Source: JBJXGV01 sp046160485
GTDB lineage: Bacteria; Orphanbacterota; Orphanbacteria; JBJXGV01
Reading direction: 5' to 3'
NCBI GenBank assembly: GCA_046160485.1
Contig: JBJXGV010000021.1
Location: 28,451 to 92,450, forward strand
Length of the DNA stretch: 64,000 nucleotides
Part shown: one piece after another, positions 24,999 to 35,839 of the stretch
How positions within the stretch are numbered: the stretch's first letter is position 1
How the letters are laid out: each line of letters begins with the position of its first letter
Notes under the pieces: generated by a model
Database searches by the model: none
What the model was told of the DNA's origin: nothing
What the model saw: the letters and a program-made list of their open reading frames with translations, nothing else
Made by a program: the position numbers and the translations under genes

Positions 24999-26206
24999 CG
25001 TCGCGCCGCAGTGCGGGTGAAGAGTTCGATGAGAATGTCCGCCGCGCGGTCCCACGAGAAGTGGCGCGCGCGAGCGAGCCCAGCGGCGCTCAATCGTGCG
25101 CGGACATCCGCGTTCTCGAGCACGTCGCGCAGCGCGCGTGCGATCGCCGCGTCATCGCTCGGGTCGAAGAAGAGCGCGGCGTCGCCGAGGACTTCGGGAA
25201 GGGACCCGGCGCGGCTTGCGACGACGGGCGTGCCCGACGCCATCGCCTCGACGGCCGGAAGCCCGAAGCCCTCGTTGAACGACGGAAACGCGAGGACGCT
25301 CGCCCCATTGTAGAGTCGCGCGAGAAGTTCGTCGTCGATGTAACCGGTGAGCACGACGCGTTGGGCGAGCTGTTCGCTCGCGACGAGTTCACTCACTTCC
25401 GCGAGGCTCGACGTGAAGACGTCCTGGCCGCCTGTGTCGCCGGCGAGAACGAGCCGCAGTTGCGCGTGGCGCGCATCACGCGCCAGCGACGCGAACGCGC
25501 GCACCAGTCGAGCGAGATTCTTGTGGGGACTCACGCCGCCGACGTGAAGGATGTACCCGTCGCGCGGCGACACTCCGATCGAACGCAATCGCGAGACGTC
25601 GGCGTCGCTCAATTCGCGCGGCGCAAAACACGACGCCGCCGCCTCGGGAAGCACGGTGATTCGGTCTGCGGCAACGCCCAGGTGCGCGACCATCGCGGCC
25701 TTCGCGTTTTCCGAAACGGTCACGAGCGCGCGCGACTGCCGAATCGAAAGCCACTCCTTCGCGCGCCAGAAAAGCCGCGCTCGCGGATTCGAGAAGATCA
25801 GTTCCGGGTGAAGCGCGGTCGTCGCGTCGTGAATCGCGACGATCACCGGGATCGGTTTCGGAATTGGGAAGAACGTGTAGTTCGTCGGGAAGAAGAAGAG
25901 GTCGAGCGGCTCGTTCATCACGGCGAACGACATCTTCATGACGTCCGCGATGCGGCGGCTGCCGTCGGCGGATGCGGCGCGCGCGGGCGCCTCGCGCGTG
26001 GCGACGACGACGCGCTCGGCCGCCGCGGGCAAATCGTCCGCGCGCGCGGATTCGGGATCGAGGAAGAAGACGTAGCGATTCGCGGTGTCGCGCCGTACGA
26101 GAGCCGTGACGAGTTCGCGCGTGAAACGACCGAAGCCGCGGCAGTTGATCCAAGACGCGAGGTCGATGCCGATGCGAAGCGGACGCGCGTGAGCGTTTCG
26201 CGTCAC
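24995..26206 (-). CDS. GT4-type (GT-B) glycosyltransferase group 1
   Basis: This 403-residue retaining glycosyltransferase has the C-terminal signature ILHVGGVSPHKNLARLVRAF and FPSFNEGFGLPAVEAMASG with the E-x7-E acid pair. Residues 10-30 (RIGIDLASWINCRGFGRFTR) form the acceptor-side Rossmann start. I chose the GTG at 26206, which overlaps the previous stop (GTGA) and has GGAG eight bases upstream; an ATG two codons earlier is poorly spaced. It is the central gene of the third glycan operon. Confidence 0.9.
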   Translation of the reverse strand: MTRNAHARPLRIGIDLASWINCRGFGRFTRELVTALVRRDTANRYVFFLDPESARADDLPAAAERVVVATREAPARAASADGSRRIADVMKMSFAVMNEPLDLFFFPTNYTFFPIPKPIPVIVAIHDATTALHPELIFSNPRARLFWRAKEWLSIRQSRALVTVSENAKAAMVAHLGVAADRITVLPEAAASCFAPRELSDADVSRLRSIGVSPRDGYILHVGGVSPHKNLARLVRAFASLARDARHAQLRLVLAGDTGGQDVFTSSLAEVSELVASEQLAQRVVLTGYIDDELLARLYNGASVLAFPSFNEGFGLPAVEAMASGTPVVASRAGSLPEVLGDAALFFDPSDDAAIARALRDVLENADVRARLSAAGLARARHFSWDRAADILIELFTRTAARR

Positions 26207-27150
26207 GACCATTTCTCCGGACTCGAACCGGCGCCCGCGAGCGCGCCGAGCGATTCGCCGGCCGCCCACGCGACCGCAAGCGGCAGCGTCCACGGGTACG
26301 CGCTCCAGAGCCGCCGGCCGTGTGAGCCCGCGCGCGAGATCGATCGCGCGATGCGCAGCGCGATGAGCGGAACGAGTAGCGCCCCCGCCGCCGCGATCGC
26401 AAACCGCGCGAGCCCGCGTCCGCGGTGGCGAATCCCGCCGTACGTGCGGCCGTGGTGGAAGCGATCGCTCATGGCGCGCGCGAGCGTCGTGCGCGCGCCG
26501 TACACGACGAGCGCGGCAGGTTCGAAGCTCACGCGCGCTCCACGCTCCGCCGAGCGTGCGTTGAAAAATGTTTCGTAGAGACCGTCGCGCCACGCATCGT
26601 GATTCGCATCGAGGAGCGCGCGCGAGTACGACAGATTGCAGCCCGGCAGATGGAGCGCCTCGTGCGCTGCGCCGCCGTCGCTCGGAAGATACGCGCCGAA
26701 CTCGACGAGAAACGCCGCGGCGCTCGCGGCGGGAAGCCCCGGCGCGGGAATGACGCTGCCGCCGACCGCCGCGTCGCCGCGCGCGTGCGCGCTTCGGATC
26801 GCTCGCGCCCACCCTGGCGCCGGCACGCACGTGTCCTCGATGATCGCGATCACCTCACCGCGCGCTTCCGCGATTCCGCGAGCGCGGCGCCGCGGCACGT
26901 TCCCCGTTTCGTTGACAACGCGCGCACCCGTGCACAGCGCCGAGAGGTTGCGCGCGTCGGCGTTCGCGTCTTCCGTGCGCCTCACGACGATCACCTCAGA
27001 GGGCGGCTCCGGGTTCTGCAGCGCGAGCGCGCCGAGCGTCTGTTCCAAGAGCGGTGCCCCAGCGATCGAAATGATCACGACGCTCAATGTCGGCAGCGGC
27101 GCACGCGTGGCGGACGAATCGTCGGGCGTTGTTATGGGATCCCTCGTCAC
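26203..27150 (-). CDS. GT2-family glycosyltransferase, paralogue with WAAGE tail
   Basis: This 315-residue GT-A transferase has LSVVIISIAGAPLLEQTL, VIVVRRTED and IAIIEDTCVPAPGW (an acidic ED in place of DxD). The C-terminal half contains SDRFHHGRTYGG, hydrophobic segments and AVAWAAGESLGALAG. These are the same elements as in the transferases at 2409, 27147 and 28098. The GTG start overlaps the upstream stop (GTGA). It probably extends the same surface glycan as its neighbours. Confidence 0.85.
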   Translation of the reverse strand: MTRDPITTPDDSSATRAPLPTLSVVIISIAGAPLLEQTLGALALQNPEPPSEVIVVRRTEDANADARNLSALCTGARVVNETGNVPRRRARGIAEARGEVIAIIEDTCVPAPGWARAIRSAHARGDAAVGGSVIPAPGLPAASAAAFLVEFGAYLPSDGGAAHEALHLPGCNLSYSRALLDANHDAWRDGLYETFFNARSAERGARVSFEPAALVVYGARTTLARAMSDRFHHGRTYGGIRHRGRGLARFAIAAAGALLVPLIALRIARSISRAGSHGRRLWSAYPWTLPLAVAWAAGESLGALAGAGSSPEKWS

Positions 27151-28046
27151 TCGATTCGCGACAGGCTATCGCCTGGCCCGAAGAGGTAGCCCGCGAACTC
27201 TCCGATCGCCCACATCATCAAGAAGGGCACGAGCGCAGGGAGCGATGCGGCGTAGCGCGCGCGATTCCGTCCTTTGCGCATCACCTCTCGCGTGATGCGG
27301 TACGCCAGGAGCACGGGGAGGATCGCGGTGGCCGCCGCGTAGATCGCGCGCTTCGCGAGCGGCGCGCCCGCGACACGCGTTCCGGCGTAGTAGCGCGAGT
27401 AGACGAATCGCTGACCCAAGAAGTAGAAGAATCCAAAGCGCTTCGTGTGGACGACCACGATGCGCGGCGACGACACGAAACGCACGCCCTCCGCAACGAG
27501 CCGCGGGTGCACGAGGCCTTCCCAGAAGCCCTCTTCCATGATCGCGCGGTGCCGCGCGAGCAGCTCGCGTTTGTAGCCGACGTTCACGCCGGGAATATCC
27601 GTCGATTCTCCGTCCGGGACCGGACTCATGTTTCGTGCGTACTCGCAGAAGTAGACCGCCCAGTCGATGATGCGGTCGCGGCATCCGTTCTCGACGGGCC
27701 CGCCGACGACGCCCGCGTCCGCGTGATGCGCGCGCAGAATCTCTTCGATCCAATTCTTATCGGGGACGCAGTGATCTTCCGTGACGGCGACGATGGAAGC
27801 GCGGGATGCGTCGAACGCCGCGGTGCGCAGAATCGGAATCGACGTGCGCCGCGGAAAGGGGAGCACGCGCACGCTCGGGAATCGGCGGGAGAGTTCGGCG
27901 CGCGCCGCGTCGCTTGTCGCGTCGGCGACGATCACCTCGGCGAGCGCGGCGCCGCTCTGCGCGGCCAGCGCGTCGAGGCACGCTTCGATCATCGGACTCC
28001 CGTTGACGTTCGCCACAAGGACGGAGATTTGCGGCCTCTCGAGCAA
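27147..28046 (-). CDS. GT2-family glycosyltransferase with TTG start
   Basis: This 299-residue transferase opens with ISVLVANVNGSPMIEACLDA and has VAVTEDHCVPDKNW as the donor-metal region. The tail contains GQRFVYSRYYAG, membrane segments and MMWAIGEFAGYLFGPG. The TTG at 28046 is the only start: a TGA codon immediately precedes it, and AAGGAG lies six bases upstream. It lies 51 bp after the neighbouring paralogue, the only non-overlapping junction in this part of the operon. Confidence 0.86.
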   Translation of the reverse strand: MLERPQISVLVANVNGSPMIEACLDALAAQSGAALAEVIVADATSDAARAELSRRFPSVRVLPFPRRTSIPILRTAAFDASRASIVAVTEDHCVPDKNWIEEILRAHHADAGVVGGPVENGCRDRIIDWAVYFCEYARNMSPVPDGESTDIPGVNVGYKRELLARHRAIMEEGFWEGLVHPRLVAEGVRFVSSPRIVVVHTKRFGFFYFLGQRFVYSRYYAGTRVAGAPLAKRAIYAAATAILPVLLAYRITREVMRKGRNRARYAASLPALVPFLMMWAIGEFAGYLFGPGDSLSRIE

Positions 28047-28097
28047 TCAAGGCTCCTTGCGGTGTGATGATCGCGTGACTTCGCGGAAGAGCGCCGG

Positions 28098-29084
28098 TCA
28101 GTATACCTCGCGGCAACTTCGCCCGCGACCGAGGAGCGCACCGGCCGCTTCGCCGAGCCCCCACGAGACGGCGACGATCGCGAGCGGGAGCGCGCAGCGC
28201 ACGACCTGCGTGCGCAGTACGGGGCGCGCGAGCAGGCGCCGGAACAGCCGCACGATCACGAGCGCGGGCAAGAGCGGCGCGAGCACGCGATACGCGGCGC
28301 GCGACTTCACCACGCCATGCTCGAGGCGCTGCGCCGCGAAACACCGCCCGAAGTGAAATCGATCGCGGAGGAGTCGCCCGAGCGAAATGCGCCGGCGGAA
28401 AACGACGATCATCTCCGGCGCACAGCGCAATTGGCGCCTCTCCGCCGCAAGCCGCGCATTGACGAAGTATTTCAGGAGCCCGTCCGCCTCATGCTCAGCC
28501 GGCTCTCCCAGCATCTCGCGGCGGTACGCAATGTTGTTCCCGCTGAGTGCGTGCGCCGGACCCGCGGCGACGGGCGGCAGGAATTCTCCGTAGTCGAAGA
28601 GAAACGACGTCCAGCCGGTGATGGTTTTCGCGGTGCCGTTCATGACGGCGCCCGCCGCGACGTCCGCCCCGCCCTCGATCGCGCGCCGGAGCGCCGCGAC
28701 CCATCCGGGCTTCACCTTGCAGTGCGCGTCGGTGAACGCGACGATGGCGCCTCGCGACCGGGCGAACGCGGCCGCGCGCAGCACGGCGAGATTCGGCGCG
28801 CCCGGGCGATCGTCGACCCGCACGACCTCCACCCACGGAAACTGCGTCTCGACGATGGTCGCGACCGGATCGGAGTTCGGCACCGCGACGATCACCTCGA
28901 CGTTCGCCGGGGCCGCCTCCCGCTCGAGCGACTCCAGACACGCCTCGATGCACTCGACCGCGTCGCGCGCGCCGATGAGCACCGAGACCACCGCGCCGGC
29001 GTAATCCTTGACGGGCTGAGTGCTCGGCGCCGCCGCGGTTGCGCCCCGGCTCCGCGCGCTCGCGCCCTTCTTCCGCCGTGTCAA
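28098..29084 (-). CDS. GT2-family glycosyltransferase, first gene of the third glycan operon
   Basis: This 328-residue GT-A transferase has VVSVLIGARDAVECIEACLE and IVAFTDAHCKVKPGW (TDAH metal-binding region). GPAHALSGNNIAYRREML follows, then the paralogue tail RDRFHFGRCFAAQ with VSWGLGEAAGALLG. I chose the TTG at 29084, preceded by GGAG at five bases; the in-frame extension to 29168 looks non-coding. It is divergent from dnaK, with a 253-bp shared upstream region. Confidence 0.82.
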   Translation of the reverse strand: MTRRKKGASARSRGATAAAPSTQPVKDYAGAVVSVLIGARDAVECIEACLESLEREAAPANVEVIVAVPNSDPVATIVETQFPWVEVVRVDDRPGAPNLAVLRAAAFARSRGAIVAFTDAHCKVKPGWVAALRRAIEGGADVAAGAVMNGTAKTITGWTSFLFDYGEFLPPVAAGPAHALSGNNIAYRREMLGEPAEHEADGLLKYFVNARLAAERRQLRCAPEMIVVFRRRISLGRLLRDRFHFGRCFAAQRLEHGVVKSRAAYRVLAPLLPALVIVRLFRRLLARPVLRTQVVRCALPLAIVAVSWGLGEAAGALLGRGRSCREVY

Positions 29085-29337
29085 AATCGCTCCATCGTGA
29101 TCGCGCGCACCTCGCGGTCGCCGTCGTAGTGGCAGACATGTGCCCATGCGGCACACCAGCCGATCCACGCCTCGCGCCGCCGCGTGGGATCATCGGCCGA
29201 TGGCACAACGGTTTGCAAGAAGAATGAACCGGCTGGCAAACAATTCGCAATGCTCGCTCGCGCGTTCATCTTAATTACGCCGCACCGTACGTCTGAAATC
29301 GTCGCTCCGATCTGAACGACCAAGGAGGTTCTTAATA

Positions 29338-31281
<1,944 letters not shown>

Positions 31282-31337
31282 TTCACCGAACAACGCGCGC
31301 ACCGGTCTCGTGCGCACCAAAGAAAGGAGTCATAGAA

Positions 31338-31655
31338 GTGAGTAGCACCAAGACAGCCTCAACAGCCACCATCAAGCCGCTCCGCGATCGCATTCTCGTG
31401 AAGAGGCTCGCGGCGGAAGAGAAGACGAAGGGCGGAATCATTCTTCCCGACACGGCGAAGGAGAAGCCGCAAGAGGGCAAGGTCGTCGCGATCGGCACCG
31501 GCAAGATCGACGACAGCGGCAAGAAGATCGACCTGACCGTGAAGGTCGGAGACCGCGTGCTCTTCGGTTCGTACGCTGGCAACGAGGTCCGCATCAACGG
31601 CGAGGAATACCTGATCATGCGCGAGGAAGAGGTCTTCGGCGTTATCGAGGCCTAG
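31338..31655 (+). CDS. groES: Co-chaperonin GroES
   Basis: This 105-residue GroES has IKPLRDRILVKRL, the mobile-loop region EEKTKGGIILPDTAKEKPQE, then VKVGDRVLFGSYAGNEV and EYLIMREEEVFGVIE. The GTG start at 31338 has AAAGGAG eight bases upstream. A nine-residue Ser/Thr/Ala N-terminal extension precedes the usual start of the fold. It lies between dnaK and groEL. It caps the GroEL ring during protein folding. Confidence 0.97.
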   Translation: MSSTKTASTATIKPLRDRILVKRLAAEEKTKGGIILPDTAKEKPQEGKVVAIGTGKIDDSGKKIDLTVKVGDRVLFGSYAGNEVRINGEEYLIMREEEVFGVIEA

Positions 31656-31755
31656 GCCCCGACGAACTGTCGCGCGCGAACTCGCAACGCGTTACAACAC
31701 AATGTCGCCCAGGCCGCGTGGCCTCGGGCGTTCTCCCAGGAGGAATACAAATTCA

Positions 31756-33396
31756 ATGGCTGCGAAGCAGATCTGCTTCAACGATGAAGCCCGCCGCAAG
31801 ATTCTCGGCGGCGTTGAGAAGCTTGCCCGTGCGGTGAAGGCGACACTCGGCCCGAAGGGGCGGAACGTCGTGCTCGACAAGAAGTTCGGCTCGCCCGTCA
31901 TCACGAAGGACGGCGTTACGGTCGCGAAGGAGATCGAGCTCGAGGATCCTTACGAAAACATGGGCGCCCAGATGGTGAAGGAGGTTGCTTCGAAGACCTC
32001 CGACGTCGCGGGCGACGGTACGACGACGGCGACGGTTCTTGCCGAGGCGATCTACCGCGAGGGTCTTAAGAACGTGACGTCCGGCGCGAACCCGATGTCG
32101 ATTAAGCGCGGCATCGAGAAGGCTGTCGCGAACGTTGTCGCGAGCCTCGAGAAGCAGAGCAAGAAGATCAAGCTCGACGACCCCTCCGAGATCAAGCAGG
32201 TCGCTGCGATCTCCGCGAACAACGACGCCGAGATCGGCAAGCACATCGCCGAGGCGTTCGAGAAGGTCGGCAAGGACGGCACGATCACGGTCGAAGAGGC
32301 GAAGTCGATCGATACGACGCTCGACGTCGTCGAGGGTATGCAGTTCGATCGCGGTTACCTCTCGCCGTACTTCGTGACCGACGCCGAGGGTATGGAGTGC
32401 GTTCTCGAAGACGCCTACATCCTCATCCACGAGAAGAAGCTTTCGAACCTGAAGGACCTTCTTCCGCTCCTCGAGAAGGTCGCGAAGACGGGCCGCCCGC
32501 TCCTCATCATCGCCGAGGATGTCGAGGGTGAGGCTCTTGCGACGCTCGTCGTCAACAAGATCCGCGGTACGTTCGTCTGCTGCGCGGTCAAGGCGCCGGG
32601 CTTCGGCGACCGCCGCAAGGCAATTCTCGAGGACATTGCCGCCCTCACCGGCGGTAGCGCGATCAGCGAGGACTTGGGTCTTAAGCTCGAGTCGATCGAA
32701 CTGACTCAGCTCGGCCGCGCGAAGCGCATCACGGTCGACAAGGAAAACACGACGATCATCGAAGGCGTCGGCAAGAAGGCCGACATCCAGGCTCGCGTCG
32801 CGCAGCTTCGCCGCCAGATCGAGGACACGACGTCGGACTACGATCGCGAGAAGCTCCAGGAGCGTCTGGCGAAGCTCGCCGGCGGTGTCGCGGTGATCAA
32901 GGTCGGCGCGGCGACCGAAGTCGAGATGAAGGAGAAGAAGGCTCGCGTCGAGGACGCGCTCCACGCCACGCGTGCGGCTGTCGAGGAAGGCATCGTTCCT
33001 GGCGGCGGCGTTGCGCTCTTGCGCTGCGTGAAGGGCCTCTCCACGCTCAAGCTCAGCGAGGAAGAGCAGATCGGCGTCGAGATCATCAAGCGTGCGCTTC
33101 AGGAGCCGCTTCGCATGCTCGCGACGAACGCGGGTGTCGAGGGCTCGGTCGTCGTCCAGCGCGTGATGGAAGAGACGGGGACGATGGGCTACAACGTCGC
33201 GACCGACAAGTACGAGGACATGATGAAGGCCGGCATCCTCGATCCGACCAAGGTGACGCGTTCCGCGCTCCAGAACGCGGCGTCGATCGCATCGCTTCTC
33301 CTCACGACGGAGGCTCTGATCACGGAGATTCCCGAGAAGGAGAAGGCGGCGGCGGCACCTCAGGGCGGCGGCTACGGCGGCGGGGACATGTACTAG
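31756..33396 (+). CDS. groEL: Chaperonin GroEL (Hsp60)
   Basis: This 546-residue GroEL has GPKGRNVVLDKKFGSPVITKDG, DVAGDGTTTATVL, GGVAVIKVGAATEVEMKEKK and EGIVPGGGVALLR. It ends in a short GGGYGGGDMY rather than the usual GGM tail. The ATG at 31756 has AGGAGG upstream. Codon choice (CGT, GGT, GTC, AAG, TTC) differs from the glycan operons and suggests very high expression, as in the giant gene. A strong terminator follows 34 bases after the stop. Confidence 0.98.
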   Translation: MAAKQICFNDEARRKILGGVEKLARAVKATLGPKGRNVVLDKKFGSPVITKDGVTVAKEIELEDPYENMGAQMVKEVASKTSDVAGDGTTTATVLAEAIYREGLKNVTSGANPMSIKRGIEKAVANVVASLEKQSKKIKLDDPSEIKQVAAISANNDAEIGKHIAEAFEKVGKDGTITVEEAKSIDTTLDVVEGMQFDRGYLSPYFVTDAEGMECVLEDAYILIHEKKLSNLKDLLPLLEKVAKTGRPLLIIAEDVEGEALATLVVNKIRGTFVCCAVKAPGFGDRRKAILEDIAALTGGSAISEDLGLKLESIELTQLGRAKRITVDKENTTIIEGVGKKADIQARVAQLRRQIEDTTSDYDREKLQERLAKLAGGVAVIKVGAATEVEMKEKKARVEDALHATRAAVEEGIVPGGGVALLRCVKGLSTLKLSEEEQIGVEIIKRALQEPLRMLATNAGVEGSVVVQRVMEETGTMGYNVATDKYEDMMKAGILDPTKVTRSALQNAASIASLLLTTEALITEIPEKEKAAAAPQGGGYGGGDMY

Positions 33397-33430
33397 AACG
33401 ACGGATCGAAAGCACGACGGATCGTCGAGA

Positions 33431-33457
33431 GGCGCGGGCTGCATGCCCGCGCCTTTT
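33431..33457 (+). terminator. Rho-independent terminator after groEL
   Basis: GGCGCGGGC (33431-33439) and GCCCGCGCC (33445-33453) form a nine-bp perfect stem around loop TGCAT, directly followed by TTTT. This ends the dnaK-groES-groEL unit. The 220 bp from here to the next gene hold AAATCGCG-containing low-complexity sequence but no feature I can name. Confidence 0.9.
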
Positions 33458-33676
33458 CGATTTGGAGGCGCGCGCTGCAAAATCGCGCTCGCCGCGAGGC
33501 GAAATCGCGTGCGCCGCCGCCGCTCGCCCGCGCGGGCGAGCGAAAGCGCGCAATCGAAGAAAAGATCGCGCTGAATCGGATCATCGCCGCCGGCGTGGCT
33601 GCGGGCACAGACCATGCGACTTCGTCGAACGGCGGACGCCTCCTAGGCCGGGGTGCGCCGCTCGAGAGGTGGCACG

Positions 33677-34912
33677 ATGGTTCGCTCGACCCGTCTTGGA
33701 ATCGTTGCGCTCGGCATGAGCGCCGCGCTCATCGCCATCAGCGCCGCTGCCGCGACGCGCGCGGTCCCCGGCTCGTACTCGTCGATCCAAGCGGCGATGA
33801 AGGCGGCGAAGCCCGGCGACGTCGTCGCAATCGAAGCGGGAGAGTATCGCGAGAATATCAATCTCAAGAGCGGCGTGACGCTCCAGGGCGCGGGGATGGG
33901 GCAAACGGTGATTAACGGCGGCGCCCTCACCTCGTGCATCTACGTGGTCGGAGGGGCAACGGCGGCAACCGTGATCACGGACCTCACCGTGACGAACGGG
34001 GCATCGTCGAACGGCGGCGGCATCAAGCTCGGCGACGAAAACGACTGCATGATCCGGCGCGTGGAGGTCACGCGCAATGTCGCGACCTCGCGCGGCGGCG
34101 GCATCTACGTTGCGCCGAACTCCACCGCGCTCATCGAGAACTGCGTCATCTCGGACAACGCCGCGAAGGCGGGCGCGGGGATCTACTGCCAGACCTCGTA
34201 CTGCATCATCCGCTTCAACCTGATTTACGCGAACGCGGCCACGGAGAACGGCGGCGGTATGTTCGGAGCGCTCGACTGCAGCGAAATCCACCACAACACG
34301 TTCGACGGGAACGCCGCTCCGGGTCTCGGAGCGGGAGCCAGCTTCGGTTCTCCAGCGTCGACGCGGTTCGAGGAGAACATCGTTTCGAATAGCGCCGGCG
34401 GGTCCGCACTCTGGGTGAGCGGAGCGAGATTGAACTCTTCGTGCAACATTCTCTGGGGAAACGCGCTCGGCGATAACTCGACGAGCGCGCTCGTCGCCGC
34501 GCAGATGATCGGCGATCCGATGTTCTGCGATCGCGCCGCGCGCAATTTCGCTCTGGATGCCGAATCCCCCGGCGTCAACGCTTCGTGTGCGAGCGGAGAA
34601 TTCATCGGCGCGTTCGGTCCGGCGTGCGGCTCGGTCGCGCCGCCACCGCCACCGCCTCCACCTCCGCCGCCGCCTCCTGAACCGCCACCCCCGCCACCTC
34701 CTCCGCCGCCAGACCCGCCCCCGGTTCCGCCGACTCCCGTTGCGCTCGGTGCGTGCTGCGTACGCGATCTCTGCGTCGATTCCGCGACCGAGACGGACTG
34801 CAACGCGGCGGGCGGCACGTGGCTCGGCGAGGGATCATTGTGCGCGAGCGGCTCGTGCGCGAACGCGACCGAGCCATCGAGCTGGGGGGAAATTAAGGCC
34901 CGCTTCCGCTAG
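33677..34912 (+). CDS. Secreted beta-helix protein with poly-Pro linker, Cys module and WG-K-FR tail
   Basis: This is a 411-residue exoprotein. Residues 1 to about 28 are a signal peptide (IVALGMSAALIAISAAAA). A right-handed parallel beta-helix at about 30-310 starts with YSSIQAAMKAAKPGDVVAI and ends in a Cys block (SCNILWGN ... GDPMFCD ... FIGAFGPAC), like the modules of the gene at 11208. Residues about 321-353 are almost pure proline. One ACC-type Cys repeat (GACCVRDLCVDS ... CNAAGGTWLGEG) and the tail TEPSSWGEIKARFR follow. The same repeat-plus-tail combination ends the gene at 20830. No dedicated promoter of the TGTTAG-CGTA class was seen upstream. Confidence 0.85.
   Translation: MVRSTRLGIVALGMSAALIAISAAAATRAVPGSYSSIQAAMKAAKPGDVVAIEAGEYRENINLKSGVTLQGAGMGQTVINGGALTSCIYVVGGATAATVITDLTVTNGASSNGGGIKLGDENDCMIRRVEVTRNVATSRGGGIYVAPNSTALIENCVISDNAAKAGAGIYCQTSYCIIRFNLIYANAATENGGGMFGALDCSEIHHNTFDGNAAPGLGAGASFGSPASTRFEENIVSNSAGGSALWVSGARLNSSCNILWGNALGDNSTSALVAAQMIGDPMFCDRAARNFALDAESPGVNASCASGEFIGAFGPACGSVAPPPPPPPPPPPPPEPPPPPPPPPPDPPPVPPTPVALGACCVRDLCVDSATETDCNAAGGTWLGEGSLCASGSCANATEPSSWGEIKARFR
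34637..34736 (+). repeat. Proline-codon low-complexity tract
   Basis: About 100 bases of CCx codons encode a poly-proline linker broken by Glu, Asp and Val. It joins the beta-helix to the Cys module of the exoprotein and is likely a rigid spacer across the cell envelope or to a sorting tail. It is prone to length variation. Confidence 0.8.
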
Positions 34913-35204
34913 ATCCGTCCCTCGCGCTTCGCCTCCAAGAGCCTTCTCCGCACGCTTTCCGCACGTTCACGTTCGCACGCCGCAGCATGCCTTCCCCCCT
35001 GCACGCGAGATTTCGCTAAAGGTTGCTGAAGTTCCGACGATATTAGTCAACGATGCTCGCGCTTCATGTTTCATCGCGCTCTTTGGAGTTTGGAACGGGT
35101 CTAGATCGGCGCGGCATGCCCGCCGCGCGAGTCGCGGCTGGGGCCGTTCGCACGCGTCTCGACGGGTCCTCCTCCTCAAGCGATTGTCGCGTCTCTTTTT
35201 CCTG

Positions 35205-35233
35205 TTGACAGCATTTTGGGCGAGTGCTACTTT
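35205..35233 (+). promoter_or_regulatory. Sigma-70-like promoter, upstream copy
   Basis: TTGACA (35205-35210) and TACTTT (35228-35233) are separated by 17 bases in an AT-richer stretch. It points toward the giant gene 600 bases downstream. Confidence 0.55.
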
Positions 35234-35460
35234 GCTCGCCGTTTTACCAAAATCGAAGTGTGCATGTGCGCGTTTGCAGTTCCAATTGTTTGACGCAATG
35301 AAGGTTGTGGGGCTGCGGGCGGCGCGCGGAACGAGGAGAAGTTCGATACGAACTCGGATCACGTCGGGCTCGAAAAAGCGGGGCAACACGAGCCCGCAGA
35401 AGCGGAAACTTTCCTCTTTATTGAATCCGGAAAGGGAATTACCGCGCGTGATTATTCGTG

Positions 35461-35489
35461 TTGACAGTCCGAAACTCGGCCGATACAGT
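35461..35489 (+). promoter_or_regulatory. Sigma-70-like promoter for the giant surface-protein gene
   Basis: The consensus -35 TTGACA (35461-35466) and TACAGT (35484-35489) are separated by 17 bases. Transcription would begin near 35496, leaving a leader of about 340 bases before the ATG at 35840. Confidence 0.65.
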
Positions 35490-35839
35490 GTCCCGAATCT
35501 TTTTTAAGGGGGAGGGCGCGCGAAGAGCGCATGCAAACCGTGGACGCGGCTAGAACAGAGCAAGGCTCTGGGAAACATCACGATTTCGAGATCGAGGCAT
35601 TCCAAGAGGTCTTCGGTTTGGCGCATCGAAGCCAGGGGAGGCTTCTCGGAACGTTTCGTCGTTTTACCGCAGTGAGCGATCATTTCTCTTTTTTTAACAA
35701 TACGAACTCGAGCAAGGGGAGGAACGCAGTGGACGCGCAGTTCTCGACCGTGCGAAACACGCGAGAAGGCTTTTTTCATTCGTTGGCGGCGACGCTTAGC
35801 AGGCGCCGTGCGGGGCTGGATCAGGAGGAGGGAAACACT

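Larger units (their letters stand above)
34913..35839 (+). other. 0.9-kb promoter/leader region before the giant gene
   Basis: This intergenic stretch has markedly lower GC than its surroundings. It holds two sigma-70-like promoters (35205-35233 and 35461-35489), a T-rich run at about 35499-35504 and a leader of about 340 bases. In-frame upstream starts at 35531 (ATG, poorly spaced GGAGG) and 35729 (GTG, GGGGAGG seven to eight bases away) would add a non-signal-like N-terminus. The ATG at 35840 with GGAGGAG is preferred. I see no separate gene here. Confidence 0.6.

Noticed and set aside
29085..29337. CIRCE or sigma-32-like control upstream of dnaK
   Set aside because: No TTAGCACTC-N9-GAGTGCTAA inverted repeat or CTTGAAA/CCCCAT pair could be found there or before groES.
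31753..33615. 620-residue minus-strand frame opposite groEL
   Set aside because: Antisense artefact of a high-GC gene with strong codon bias; groEL on the plus strand is unambiguous.
35531..35839. 103-residue N-terminal extension of the giant protein
   Set aside because: It would bury the signal peptide, has a poorly spaced ribosome site and lies in leader-like sequence.
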